A DNA stretch of 54,004 nucleotides from Halobacillus sp. A1 (GCF_024189295.1 NZ_JAIZEN010000019.1:1-54004); one strand, 5' to 3'. Shown: positions 34,195 through 42,093, counted from the first letter of the stretch. The notes: generated by a model from the letters alone, not told the origin. Numbers and translations are program-made.

Positions 34195-35307
34195 ATGGCT
34201 AAAAATTTGGTAAATGAAATATTCTTATTAAGGTCCTTAGCATGCCTAGCAGTTGTGATTATTCATTCCATTAATTCAGTATTTGCCAATTTCGGAATTC
34301 GAAAAGTTCCAGAATATATGGAGATTAATAATGTCCTCTTTGTTATACAAATTCTCCTAATGTTTGGCACCCCTATGTTTGTATTTATTTCGGAGTTCAT
34401 TCTTGCCAACGCTTATAAAGAAAAAGCTCCCGAAGGCTTCTTTCTTAAAAGAATAAAATTCATCCTCACCCCTTTCCTAGTCATTGGTCTGTGCAGCAGC
34501 TTGATCGCTATTTTCCAACACGATTACATTTCAACTGGAACTATTCTCACTACAATCTATGAACAATTTTTATTAGGTTATTTTCACGGATACTTTGTTT
34601 TAATTATCTTTCAGTTCTATTTCCTTCATTTTATCTTTAGAAAATATATAGAAGGGCGTTTTCAAGCCAAATACATAGTAATGGTTTCAATCATGATTAA
34701 CGCTTGTTACCTTGCATACTATAACTTTGTTGAACCTATTACAACCTTCCCTTTTCACATGCTGTTCTTAGCCTGGATAGGTTACTTTGCTATTGCTTTC
34801 TATTGCGGCAGTAATTTTAACAAATTCAAACTGCAACTCATCAAATACCGAAAAATAATATTAGCTACTCCAATACTTACTGGGCTGATTGTATTATTCT
34901 TCTGTTATAGCGGATTCTTAACATTTATTCAATCTAAGAGAGTGGATATAGTATTCTATACGATTTCATTAGCATTTTTCTTGTTTTATGTGGGTATGCA
35001 AATTAAAAAAGTACCCAATATCCTCATTAAAATAAGCCAATACTCCTTTGGGATATATTTATTACATCCATTTTTTCAATTATTTTTAGAAAACCTATTT
35101 CCTAACAACTACTCTTTGACAAGTCTAGTGATTTACATAATCGCAGCTACGGTAATTGGACTCATAGGTCCGGTTCTATCTATTATTATTTTTAATAAGT
35201 TTAAATTTGGTCCCTACATCGTAGGTAAAGTTGGGATTGGCAGTAATTCCATTAGTCCTAAACAATTTCCTAAAGAAAAGGTTTATAAAAAACCCGTCTC
35301 TTATTAA
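34195..35307 (+). CDS. Acyltransferase 3 family membrane protein
   Basis: A 370-residue protein with about ten membrane segments, family acyltransferase 3 (OafA/WecH-like). Features are LRSLACLAVVIIHSINSVFA with the catalytic-type His in helix 1, the FGTPMFVFISEFILA segment, LLGYFHGYFVLIIFQFYFLH and the late YSFGIYLLHPFFQLF. Such enzymes add acetyl or succinyl groups to sugars of cell-surface polymers. GGAGGTG precedes the ATG. Low GC. It ends before a long terminator. Substrate unknown. Confidence 0.88.
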   Translation: MAKNLVNEIFLLRSLACLAVVIIHSINSVFANFGIRKVPEYMEINNVLFVIQILLMFGTPMFVFISEFILANAYKEKAPEGFFLKRIKFILTPFLVIGLCSSLIAIFQHDYISTGTILTTIYEQFLLGYFHGYFVLIIFQFYFLHFIFRKYIEGRFQAKYIVMVSIMINACYLAYYNFVEPITTFPFHMLFLAWIGYFAIAFYCGSNFNKFKLQLIKYRKIILATPILTGLIVLFFCYSGFLTFIQSKRVDIVFYTISLAFFLFYVGMQIKKVPNILIKISQYSFGIYLLHPFFQLFLENLFPNNYSLTSLVIYIIAATVIGLIGPVLSIIIFNKFKFGPYIVGKVGIGSNSISPKQFPKEKVYKKPVSY

Positions 35308-35378
35308 AATGCTGGTTAAACCATTAAGCGCTTAGGTTCTAAAAATTCTAGTAGAACCTAGCAAGGGACTGACCCCGA

Positions 35379-35422
35379 AAAATAACCATTGCAGCTAAAA
35401 GGACCGCTGCAATGGTTATTTT
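35379..35422. terminator. Bidirectional terminator with 17-bp stem
   Basis: AAAATAACCATTGCAGC and its exact complement GCTGCAATGGTTATTTT, loop TAAAAGGACC. It lies between convergent genes. Confidence 0.92.
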
Positions 35423-35632
35423 CTATTGCTTGATATGATTTTCACTTCTTTGATTCTTTAACTTTTTCACTTGATATCCAGCCAGTATGAACAGATAAAG
35501 ATAAATCACACCAAGAAGGACAATTTCCCAGGTTGCGGGGTCAACTAATATTGTGGCGTAGGCAAATAAACCGCCTAATACAGCAAAAATGATAATGGAA
35601 ATCAAGGCGACTTTAGGATTTTTACTGTACAA
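35423..35632 (-). CDS. Small two-segment membrane protein, TTG start
   Basis: A 69-residue protein: MYSKNPKVALISIIIFAVLG, a second segment IVLLGVIYLYLFILAGYQVK and a basic tail. GGGAGG lies 8 bases before a TTG at 35632; longer starts lack support. A decayed copy of its middle is at 31283-31345. No family recognised. Confidence 0.65.
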   Translation of the reverse strand: MYSKNPKVALISIIIFAVLGGLFAYATILVDPATWEIVLLGVIYLYLFILAGYQVKKLKNQRSENHIKQ

Positions 35633-35735
35633 TGCACGATCCTCCCTTATATTTCCTTTTAAAATAAATGATAACACAACTTACAAATTCCGAAATTACT
35701 AGTGGGGATCAGCTCCCGTAAAAAAAATATCCCAC

Positions 35736-35775
35736 CCTCGAAACCATCTCAAACACAGCTGGACAAGACTCATCC
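35736..35775 (-). pseudogene. Copied 3' end of the DnaD-like gene
   Basis: CGAAACCATCTCAAACACAG then C-GGAC-AGACT matches 36263-36297, the last codons of the 36255-36539 gene. Like the rpiR fragment, it is an isolated gene end. Confidence 0.75.
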
Positions 35776-35785
35776 TCTCGAGTGT

Positions 35786-35933
35786 TACATGAAGAATTTT
35801 TAATAATGATAGTTGTTGCTGTATCTACTTTTGGTATAATGACAGCAAACCCAGACGTATCTTTTGCAGAGAAAGTAAAAGTAAATAAAGAAGTAAAGGA
35901 TTTTGCGATATGTCAGATAGAAAACTATTAACC
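35786..35933 (+). pseudogene. Truncated secreted-peptide gene
   Basis: Reads as a signal sequence LIMIVVAVSTFGIMTANPDV then SFAEKVKVNKEVKDFAICQI ENY and stop, but an N-terminal MK-x-F is out of frame by one base. It is similar at the DNA level to the decayed gene at 33804. The possible cleavage site is after SFA. The next gene starts inside its end (35910). Confidence 0.5.
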
Positions 35934-36146
35934 TCTATATTATTAATTCTCTTACTATCAACGGTATTGGACAACTTCTTTCCAAACACTGAGATTGTAA
36001 CTTTTGACTTCCTAACTCTAGGAATATACTTCGTTTTAATTTTGCCTATCATACTAAAAGACATATCCCGAAAACATATTACTATACTTGTAGTTTCTAT
36101 ACCCTTCATTCTCTTAGCGTTAAATCTAATAGGTAAACTTATTTAA
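35910..36146 (+). CDS. Small membrane protein
   Basis: A 78-residue protein with two or three hydrophobic segments (LLTSILLILLLSTVLDNFF, LGIYFVLILPIILK, ITILVVSIPFILLALNLIG). AAAGGA lies 9 bases before the ATG. A strong terminator follows. No family recognised. Confidence 0.6.
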   Translation: MSDRKLLTSILLILLLSTVLDNFFPNTEIVTFDFLTLGIYFVLILPIILKDISRKHITILVVSIPFILLALNLIGKLI

Positions 36147-36149
36147 TGG

Positions 36150-36177
36150 TGCTTGGGTTTTCCAAGCATGTTTTTTT
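36150..36177 (+). terminator. Intrinsic terminator
   Basis: TGCTTGG-GTTTT-CCAAGCA followed by TG and T7. Confidence 0.88.
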
Positions 36178-36254
36178 CGTAATGGAAAAAGGGGAGAACT
36201 CAACCAATCACCACTGCGGCTATGAACCACAGTAGTGATCAGATTCACAAAAAA

Positions 36255-36539
36255 CTACCTCACCCGCGAAACCATCTCAAACACAGCCGGACGAGACTGA
36301 TCCCCTGGCGTATACTTGATATACCCCTTCTCCACCAGCTGCTTCCGCGCCCGCTTATACGAACTTAAAGGCAGCCGGGACTTCAAGCGAATCACCTCAC
36401 CAGGTACCGTGAACTCCTTCTTCCACCCCCTTCTGCTGTTAATCTGCATTAACGAAAACCACAATACAATAGTTGATGAAGACAATTTATCCATATCCAC
36501 CTGATCATGAAAAGCTTCCAATTCTTTCATATAATCCAT
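36255..36539 (-). CDS. DnaD-like N-terminal winged-helix protein, truncated form
   Basis: A 94-residue protein matching only the N-terminal domain of the DnaD-like protein at 38164-38889 (MDYMKELEAFHDQVDMDKLS and WKKEFTVPGEVIRLKSRLPL against WKEEFTVPTSSILVKSALSE). It lacks the C-terminal DnaD/DnaB_2 domain. AGGAGGAAGG precedes the ATG. As the fourth gene of the replication cassette it could be a regulator that competes with the full-length protein, or simply a remnant. Confidence 0.75.
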   Translation of the reverse strand: MDYMKELEAFHDQVDMDKLSSSTIVLWFSLMQINSRRGWKKEFTVPGEVIRLKSRLPLSSYKRARKQLVEKGYIKYTPGDQSRPAVFEMVSRVR

Positions 36540-36560
36540 GTTTACCTTCCTCCTCTATAA

Positions 36561-37844
36561 TTAAATGTTACTTTCAACAGTCTTTGTTCTACTGACAAAC
36601 TTCCCATACTCCTTCATGAACCTCAGCCCGACATTCCCTACTGGGCCATTTCGCTGCTTGCTGATTAAAAATTCTACTTCGTCCTTTTTGCCGCCGGTCC
36701 AATTGTAGTAGTCATCTCTGTATAAAAAGGCAACCATATCGGCATCTTGTTCGATGTTACCGGACTCGCGCAGGTCGGACATGAGCGGGCGTTTGTCTTT
36801 TCGCTGTTCGACGCTGCGGGAGAGCTGGGATAGGAGAATGATGGGGACTTTCAGTTCAAGGGCGAGTTGTTTCAGTTCGCGGGTCATGGCTCCGATTTCG
36901 AGGTCGCGGCGTTCGTGGCGGCCGGGGGAGGTCATGAGCTGCAGGTAGTCGATGATGATCATCGGTTTCGTGTGTTTGTCTTTTCGCATCGAATGACGCA
37001 CGCGGGCTCTCATCTCGGCGACGGTTGTATCGCGTTCGTGAAGGTGGAGCTGCCACTGCGACATGTCGCCCATCGATTCCATGCATCGTTCGTAATCACT
37101 GTGGGAAAAGCAGCCCTTCTGCCATTTCTGGCCATGGATTTCCGCTTCGCAGGACAGCATGCGTTTCATCAAAGCTTTGCGTCCCATTTCCAGGCTGAAA
37201 ATGTGGACGCGGCCTCCCTGCTTGCAGTGATGACCCGCGAGGTTGAGGGCGAACGCCGTTTTCCCCATCGACGGCCGTCCCGCTAAAATGATCAAGTCGC
37301 CGGCTTGTGTGCCTCCGGTCATCCTGTCCACGTCGCTGTAGCCGGTTGCGAAACCGGTCAGACCGTCGGCGGGTGGGTTGGCCATATCACGGGCAATCTC
37401 CAGGAGCGTGTCATAGGTCGTCGGTTCCTCCTCGACCATGCCTTCCTCGCGATACGTCTCCAGCCGGCTCATCATCACATCCAGTGCTTCTTCGCTCGGA
37501 TTACTGGCGTACGTAATCGCTTGTTCCTTCGTTTTGCGGTTGCGGTATGCATCGAGAATGAGCCGCTGATGATGCTTAATGTTGGCAGTCGTCGGAACCG
37601 ACTGGGCCATGCCGCTTAAATAGCTGACCCCGCCGACTTCGTTGATATTTTTTTGCAGCTCGGTCGTTACGGTCACCAGGTTGACCGGTTCGCCCGCCTG
37701 ATCAATTTTACAGACGGCCTCATAAATCAACTGGTGGCGGCGGTCGTTGAAATGATCCGCACGTAACGTCACGTCCTTTACGACCTCTTCTTCCAATAAA
37801 ATCGATCCAATCACGGACTGCTCGGCTTCTCTGTTATAAATCAT
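36561..37844 (-). CDS. dnaB: Phage-type replicative DNA helicase DnaB
   Basis: A 427-residue hexameric helicase of the DnaB family (SPP1 G40P-like). The N-terminal domain starts YNREAEQSVIGSILLEEEVV; the RecA-like domain has Walker A GRPSMGKTAFALNLAG (about residue 188), Walker B MIIIDYLQLM and the late motif SDLRESGNIEQDADMVAFLY. It unwinds DNA at a fork. Its start overlaps the loader gene by 4 bases, so helicase and loader are co-translated. A chromosomal dnaB should exist elsewhere; this one travels with phage-type partners. Confidence 0.93.
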   Translation of the reverse strand: MIYNREAEQSVIGSILLEEEVVKDVTLRADHFNDRRHQLIYEAVCKIDQAGEPVNLVTVTTELQKNINEVGGVSYLSGMAQSVPTTANIKHHQRLILDAYRNRKTKEQAITYASNPSEEALDVMMSRLETYREEGMVEEEPTTYDTLLEIARDMANPPADGLTGFATGYSDVDRMTGGTQAGDLIILAGRPSMGKTAFALNLAGHHCKQGGRVHIFSLEMGRKALMKRMLSCEAEIHGQKWQKGCFSHSDYERCMESMGDMSQWQLHLHERDTTVAEMRARVRHSMRKDKHTKPMIIIDYLQLMTSPGRHERRDLEIGAMTRELKQLALELKVPIILLSQLSRSVEQRKDKRPLMSDLRESGNIEQDADMVAFLYRDDYYNWTGGKKDEVEFLISKQRNGPVGNVGLRFMKEYGKFVSRTKTVESNI

Positions 37845-38167
37845 GATGACACCTTCCTGACGAGCTCTTCAAACATTTCTTCAAAGCGAAGCTTCACTTC
37901 TTCCGGCACCTTGGCCGCTTCCTCTTCCCACTGCTTCACCTGTTCCAAGTTCTCATTTTGTTCCGGAAGATGATGCGCGATATCCGCAATCGTCGGAGGG
38001 AATGGATAAGCCGAGGCATGATTGAACAGTTTGCCCATCACCCCGTCAAATTCCATCTTTTCCAGCAGCGGAATAAGAAATTGCACCCTCCTTTTCGTAA
38101 GCTTGAACTTTCCGTGATAAAGATCCTCCATCGTTTCCAACACTTCTACTGCTTCTTCATACGTCAT
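37841..38167 (-). CDS. Helicase loader/inhibitor, SPP1 G39P-like
   Basis: A 108-residue protein between the DnaD-like and DnaB genes, exactly where SPP1 carries gene 39. The N-terminal half fits the loader/inhibitor family: DLYHGKFKLTKRRVQFLIPL and VMGKLFNHASAYPFPPTIADIAHHLP, the latter with the typical F-P-P-T-I-x-D-I-A. The C-terminal third is a charged helix predicted to bind the helicase. It overlaps both neighbours by 4 bases. Confidence 0.8.
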   Translation of the reverse strand: MTYEEAVEVLETMEDLYHGKFKLTKRRVQFLIPLLEKMEFDGVMGKLFNHASAYPFPPTIADIAHHLPEQNENLEQVKQWEEEAAKVPEEVKLRFEEMFEELVRKVSS

Positions 38168-38889
38168 GCGTGACGCTCCCTTCTATATTCTTCAAACATT
38201 CGTTTTACGACTGATTTTCGATCGTCCTTCTTATTCGACGTTGACTTGTCCATCCGCTCCACATCAACGAGCGACTTCACGCCAGCTTTTTCCCAGCGTT
38301 TTAAAATTCCTTCACAGTAGTGAAAAAACCACTTATTGTGCTTCCCCGCAATTTTCATCGATTCCATGACGAGCTCATCAGAGAGCTGTTCACACCAATC
38401 GGTAATCTTCTCCGCAATAAAAGGATTCAGCATGCCGAAGTTCTCTACGTAAAAAGTATGAGGCTGCTTACGCGCGCCACCTACTTCTTCTTTTCCTTTC
38501 ATTTCTTTTCTTTTACATAATGCCTCCGGGCTGACCCCCGGCTTATCCACCAGCTTGTCCTTCACCTCAAGCTGCTCTGTATCCGCCACATCAACCACAC
38601 CAGCTTCTTTCACCTGGGTAATCATCTGGTACGTCGGAGCCTGATGGCGCCTTCCCGCCTCGAACAAAATGTACCCCTTCTCCGCTAATTCTTTACGCGC
38701 CCGGAGAAACGCGCTTTCGCTTAAAGCCGATTTCACTAAGATCGACGACGTCGGAACGGTAAACTCTTCCTTCCATCCCGTCTTGTTGTTGAACTGAATC
38801 AGCACATACCACAGCATCGAAGCCGAAAGCGAAAGAGAATTCAAATCCTTCTCATCAAAGAATGCATTGATCTCTTTCAAATAGTTCAC
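38164..38889 (-). CDS. DnaD-like phage replication initiator
   Basis: A 241-residue protein with an N-terminal winged-helix domain (about 1-95: LNSLSLSASMLWYVLIQFNN, FLRARKELAEKGYILFEAGR), a charged linker, and a C-terminal DnaB_2/DnaD helical domain (about 140-220: FGMLNPFIAEKITDWCEQLS and KWFFHYCEGILKRWEKAGVK). It likely recognises an origin and recruits the helicase. AAAGGAGG lies 8 bases before the GTG at 38889; the frame extends 3 codons further. First gene of the cassette. Confidence 0.88.
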   Translation of the reverse strand: MNYLKEINAFFDEKDLNSLSLSASMLWYVLIQFNNKTGWKEEFTVPTSSILVKSALSESAFLRARKELAEKGYILFEAGRRHQAPTYQMITQVKEAGVVDVADTEQLEVKDKLVDKPGVSPEALCKRKEMKGKEEVGGARKQPHTFYVENFGMLNPFIAEKITDWCEQLSDELVMESMKIAGKHNKWFFHYCEGILKRWEKAGVKSLVDVERMDKSTSNKKDDRKSVVKRMFEEYRRERHA

Positions 38890-39041
38890 ATGAACCACCT
38901 CCTTTTGTTTTTGCTTCTTTTACCCTGTTCATAGTAATAATCGAAAGAAGGGCCAGGTCAGGTGTCATGAATTTCATATTTTTTTGAAAAACTTTTAAAA
39001 AAGTGAATAAGTACTGTCCTGATCACGATCACACGACAAAA

Positions 39042-39067
39042 AAATTCACCCGTTACCAGGTGAATTT
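39042..39067 (-). terminator. Terminator-like hairpin
   Basis: AAATTCACC-CGTTACCA-GGTGAATTT, with T7 on the minus strand. The stretch between 38890 and 39243 shows no other feature except the ribosome site of the DnaD-like gene. Confidence 0.55.
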
Positions 39068-39246
39068 CTAAATTACGTTCTATGTTTTATAGTCATTAAA
39101 CTTAGCACTTTAGCAGAATGGGTAATAGAAAAGCGAGAGGACTAAACGGACTTTTATAAGAAAAATACCTTCAAAAAGTATCACAGCTTTGAAAGTACTT
39201 AATGTGTTCGGGGGAATGAACCGAAAATTGAAATTCAGCAATGCCT

Positions 39247-39275
39247 AAAAAACCCAATACCTTTTAAGTATTGGG
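39247..39275 (-). terminator. Terminator of the first Spo0E-family gene
   Basis: CCCAATAC-CTTTTAA-GTATTGGG; on the minus strand T6 follows. The same hairpin is in the second repeat (47195-47223). Confidence 0.85.
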
Positions 39276-39378
39276 CTAACATAAAAAAATAACCTTATTC
39301 CTCAAAAAGAAAACCGAGTGGGAAACTAGAACTGAACATCTTCAGGCTAATAAAAAAACTAACAAAGAATAACGTTCA

Positions 39379-39552
39379 TTATTCTTTAGAATCTTTTTTA
39401 TTCTTCACGGCAAGTTCCAGTTCATTTAAAAGCTTATCCAGCGTTTGGGAAATAACTAGTATTTGTGAGTCATAAGGATTATTTTCGTACGTTTGATACA
39501 TTTTCTTTCTTAACACTTCAATTTCTTCATTCAAACGATTGATTTGCGACAG
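39379..39552 (-). CDS. Spo0E-family aspartyl-phosphate phosphatase, copy 1
   Basis: A 57-residue protein matching the Spo0E family: RLNEEIEVLRKKMYQTYENN, PYDSQILVISQTLDKLLNEL, with the hallmark S-Q-x-L-D. These proteins remove phosphate from Spo0A~P and so delay sporulation. No ATG is in frame: GGGGGG lies 7 bases before a CTG, which is conserved in copy 2 and is the likely start. It lies in the direct repeat bordering the resistance island. Confidence 0.8.
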   Translation of the reverse strand: MSQINRLNEEIEVLRKKMYQTYENNPYDSQILVISQTLDKLLNELELAVKNKKDSKE

Positions 39553-40249
39553 TCTTCATCCCCCCGCAAGCACCTGCAAGGTATTGACGAAGAAGTGATT
39601 AAATTATTTTACTGTGCAACTAAACCAATATTATCCACTGGTTAAACTTTTAAATTAACCTTGATTCAATTAACCTTCTCAGTTTTAATCATCTAACACA
39701 ACTAAATTACTCATACAGATACTTCATGTTACATGCTGAGATAGCCTATAAACAAGGAACTTATTAGCTTAATAGATGGTAAAGTTGTTTAGTTTCAATT
39801 TTATACTCGGTTTTCATACAAATACTATTCCCACTAGTTTTTACCCTATCTCCCCCCTTATAAACCAAAGTATTGAAAGACCTCCATTAATTTCCCCATA
39901 AGAAAATAACATTTCATGCGTCCTCCAACGTTATTTAAGTATTTTTTTCCTTCAATTGCAGATTTTCGCAAAGCAGCTTCTATCGAAAGAGTTTTTACTT
40001 TTGAATAGCTGTCATTCAATCCATTATAAAGTTTCAGTTCTACTATATAAGTTATTTTTCATGACCATTTCCATATGTTCCGGCAGCATAAGGGAAGTCC
40101 ACTTCATGGTCACTCGATTATTCGATTTCATATTAAGTCTCCATCCACTTTTTTGGTTCGTGAGGATATGTGGAGAGAATGCTATCTAGTTTGAATACGG
40201 CCAAGATGTTTGTACTACGCAGTAAAACGAGCTGTTTTCTCATGTTTTA

Positions 40250-40278
40250 TTGACAATAATCAAAAGTAAATGTATAGT
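40250..40278 (+). promoter_or_regulatory. Promoter of the macrolide-resistance operon
   Basis: TTGACA (40250-40255), 17 bases, TATAGT (40273-40278) with a TG before the -10. This is a near-consensus SigA promoter; transcription would begin near 40285, about 30 bases before the leader ATG. Confidence 0.88.
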
Positions 40279-40312
40279 ATTCGTTATATTACGAAAAGGA
40301 GGTTTATTAAAA

Positions 40313-40360
40313 ATGATGCCATCAGGAAGATTACGCCAGCAAACTTTGAACAATAGGTAA
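40313..40360 (+). CDS. Leader peptide MMPSGRLRQQTLNNR with RLR stalling motif
   Basis: A 15-residue frame with AAAGGAGG ending 10 bases before its ATG. S-G-R-L-R-Q-Q-T-L-N matches S-M-R-L-R-F-P-T-L-N of the ErmD leader in 7 of 10 positions; in ErmDL the RLR motif makes the ribosome stall when a macrolide is bound. Codons AGA-TTA-CGC (40328-40336) start with AGATTAC, the exact complement of GTAATCT at 40408-40414. The leader therefore likely senses macrolides and controls the genes downstream. Confidence 0.85.
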   Translation: MMPSGRLRQQTLNNR

Positions 40361-40377
40361 CTTAATATGTTCAAAGG

Positions 40378-40398
40378 CTCTGTTTTCATAAAACAGAG
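40378..40398 (+). promoter_or_regulatory. Hairpin in the leader region
   Basis: CTCTGTTTT-CAT-AAAACAGAG, a perfect 9-bp stem between the leader stop and the GTAATCTGC switch segment (40408-40416). Confidence 0.75.
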
Positions 40399-40465
40399 TA
40401 AACGGGAGTAATCTGCACATTTTTAATAATCTTCGACGGGGAAGTATACACTTTTGACGTGAAGA

Positions 40466-40494
40466 AAGGCAGATATTCATCTGTCTTTTTTTCG
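40466..40494 (+). terminator. Attenuator terminator 1 of the resistance operon
   Basis: AAGGCAGAT-ATTC-ATCTGTCTT followed by T6. The GCAGAT of its 5' arm (40469-40474) is complementary to ATCTGC at 40411-40416, so the two can form an antiterminator that destroys this hairpin. Confidence 0.85.
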
Positions 40495-40554
40495 TATGTT
40501 TTTTTCGCTCTTACGAAGGAAGACGTCTATTTTGCTATACCTCGTTTACTCTTT

Positions 40555-40586
40555 ACCACAGACAGTAGCCTGTCTGTGGTTTTTTT
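40555..40586 (+). terminator. Terminator 2 before the ABC-F gene
   Basis: ACCACAGACAG-TAGC-CTGTCTGTGGT, a perfect 11-bp stem followed by T7. Its AGACAG can also pair with CTGTCT in the 3' arm of terminator 1 (40481-40486). Confidence 0.9.
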
Positions 40587-40629
40587 ATGATTACATCCCT
40601 TTAAATTCCATAAAAAAGGGAGTGTAATA

Positions 40630-42093
40630 ATGCAAAAACTAGTTTTGGAATTGAAAGATATAGAAGTTTCATTTTTGGACCGAACCATTCTCACGATTCA
40701 TAACCTGAAAGTCCATCAATTTGATCGAATTGGTGTCGTTGGGAAAAACGGCAGTGGAAAAAGCACATTATTACAGCTTTTACACCAAGATCTCCAACCT
40801 AATAAAGGACATGTAAACCGTTTGATTGATTTTGGGTATTTTAAACAAACCGAGTCCCCTATTTATCAAGTATCCGATTTTAAATTACTTGGCCATTTAA
40901 ACGTACCCGATCGTCATGCCACACAAATGAGTGGTGGAGAACAAACTCGGTTGAAGCTAGCTCAGCTATTTTCTACTTATCATGAAGGGCTGCTTATTGA
41001 CGAACCGACAACTCACCTTGATACAAAGGGCGTTGACTTTTTGATCGAGGAATTAATGTACTACTATGGAGCTCTCATTTTGGTTAGTCACGACCGTTTC
41101 CTACTTGATCAGCTCGTGACCAAGATCTGGGAAGTAAATGAGGGCGAAATCATTGAATATACAGGTAACTATTCTGATTATGAACGTCAAAAAGAACTTG
41201 AACGTACCCAACAACAAGAACGACATGAAAAATATGTAAAGGAAAAACAAAGGCTGTTATCTGCTGCAGATGAAAAAATGAAAAAAGCAAAGAAAATCAC
41301 CCAAGCAAACCAGTCTATGTCAAAAAAAGAAGTAAATACACCTGCAAACCGCATGTTTATGACTAAACAAAAAGATACTAGTCAAAAGTCGGTTCAGCGA
41401 GCGGCAAAAGCATTAGAAAAACGAGTAGAACAATTAGATGAGGTAAAAGCGATAGAAACGGAAAAGACGATTCGCTTTCATCAACCCAAACTGCTTCAAT
41501 TGCATAATAAGTTTCCGATCATGGCAGACCGACTAACCATTAAAATGAAGGATACACTATTGTTTGACCATGCAAGCTTTCAGTTCCCCTTGGGCAAAAC
41601 CATTGCGATTACTGGCTCAAATGGGTCTGGAAAATCAACGTTATTAAACCATATCCTTCATGACGGAGAAGGCATTATCCTCTCTCCCAAAGTCGTTTTT
41701 GGTGTGTATCAACAACTTGATTATCAATTTAGTAAGGATAAAACAGTTCTAGAATTTATGAAAGAAAACAGCCACTACGAACAAAGCAAAATCCGTGCTG
41801 TTTTGCATGCGATGAACTTTACAGGAAACGATCTAAAAAAAGATACCTCTCAGTTAAGTGGCGGTGAGGCTATACGATTAAAACTTTGCCAACTGTTTCT
41901 TGGCTCTTATAATGTCCTCATATTAGACGAACCAACAAACTTTTTAGATATTCATAGCATGAAAGCACTCGAGACGTTTCTGCTCAATTATGAAGGAACC
42001 GTTTTATTGGTTAGCCATGACCGTGAGTTTGTCAAACGTGTGGCAGATCATAGATATGAAATACAAGAAAAAAGAATCAAACAAATTTATTAG
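40630..42093 (+). CDS. ABC-F ribosome protection protein, Msr-like
   Basis: A 487-residue cytoplasmic protein with two ABC ATPase domains and no membrane segments, as in antibiotic-resistance ABC-F proteins. Walker A motifs are GKNGSGKST (38-46) and GSNGSGKST in the second half; signatures are MSGGEQTR and LSGGEAIR; Walker B LLIDEPTTHLD and LILDEPTNFLD. A long helical linker (about 185-275) would reach the drug site on the ribosome. Length and sequence style match Msr(A) (488 residues). GGGAGTG precedes the ATG. It is the first structural gene after two terminators and an RLR leader, which points to macrolide-induced expression. Confidence 0.9.
   Translation: MQKLVLELKDIEVSFLDRTILTIHNLKVHQFDRIGVVGKNGSGKSTLLQLLHQDLQPNKGHVNRLIDFGYFKQTESPIYQVSDFKLLGHLNVPDRHATQMSGGEQTRLKLAQLFSTYHEGLLIDEPTTHLDTKGVDFLIEELMYYYGALILVSHDRFLLDQLVTKIWEVNEGEIIEYTGNYSDYERQKELERTQQQERHEKYVKEKQRLLSAADEKMKKAKKITQANQSMSKKEVNTPANRMFMTKQKDTSQKSVQRAAKALEKRVEQLDEVKAIETEKTIRFHQPKLLQLHNKFPIMADRLTIKMKDTLLFDHASFQFPLGKTIAITGSNGSGKSTLLNHILHDGEGIILSPKVVFGVYQQLDYQFSKDKTVLEFMKENSHYEQSKIRAVLHAMNFTGNDLKKDTSQLSGGEAIRLKLCQLFLGSYNVLILDEPTNFLDIHSMKALETFLLNYEGTVLLVSHDREFVKRVADHRYEIQEKRIKQIY

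Larger units (their letters stand above)
39243..39928. repeat. Direct repeat copy 1 (about 686 bp)
   Basis: Nearly identical to 47191-47874 over its whole length, in the same direction. It includes a terminator hairpin, a Spo0E-family gene and AT-rich flanking DNA. A plus-strand frame near 39580 (HLQGIDEEVIKLF) shows synonymous differences between copies and may be the remnant of an older gene. After it, about 244 bases (39930-40172) are absent from copy 2, then AGAGAATGCTATCTA (40174-40188) matches again. Confidence 0.92.

Noticed and set aside
36867-37286. 139-residue His-rich plus-strand frame inside dnaB
   Set aside because: Antisense shadow of a conserved helicase gene.
39956-40189. 77-residue frame in the 244-base segment unique to repeat copy 1
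   Set aside because: No ribosome site, odd composition, and its end lies within sequence shared with copy 2.
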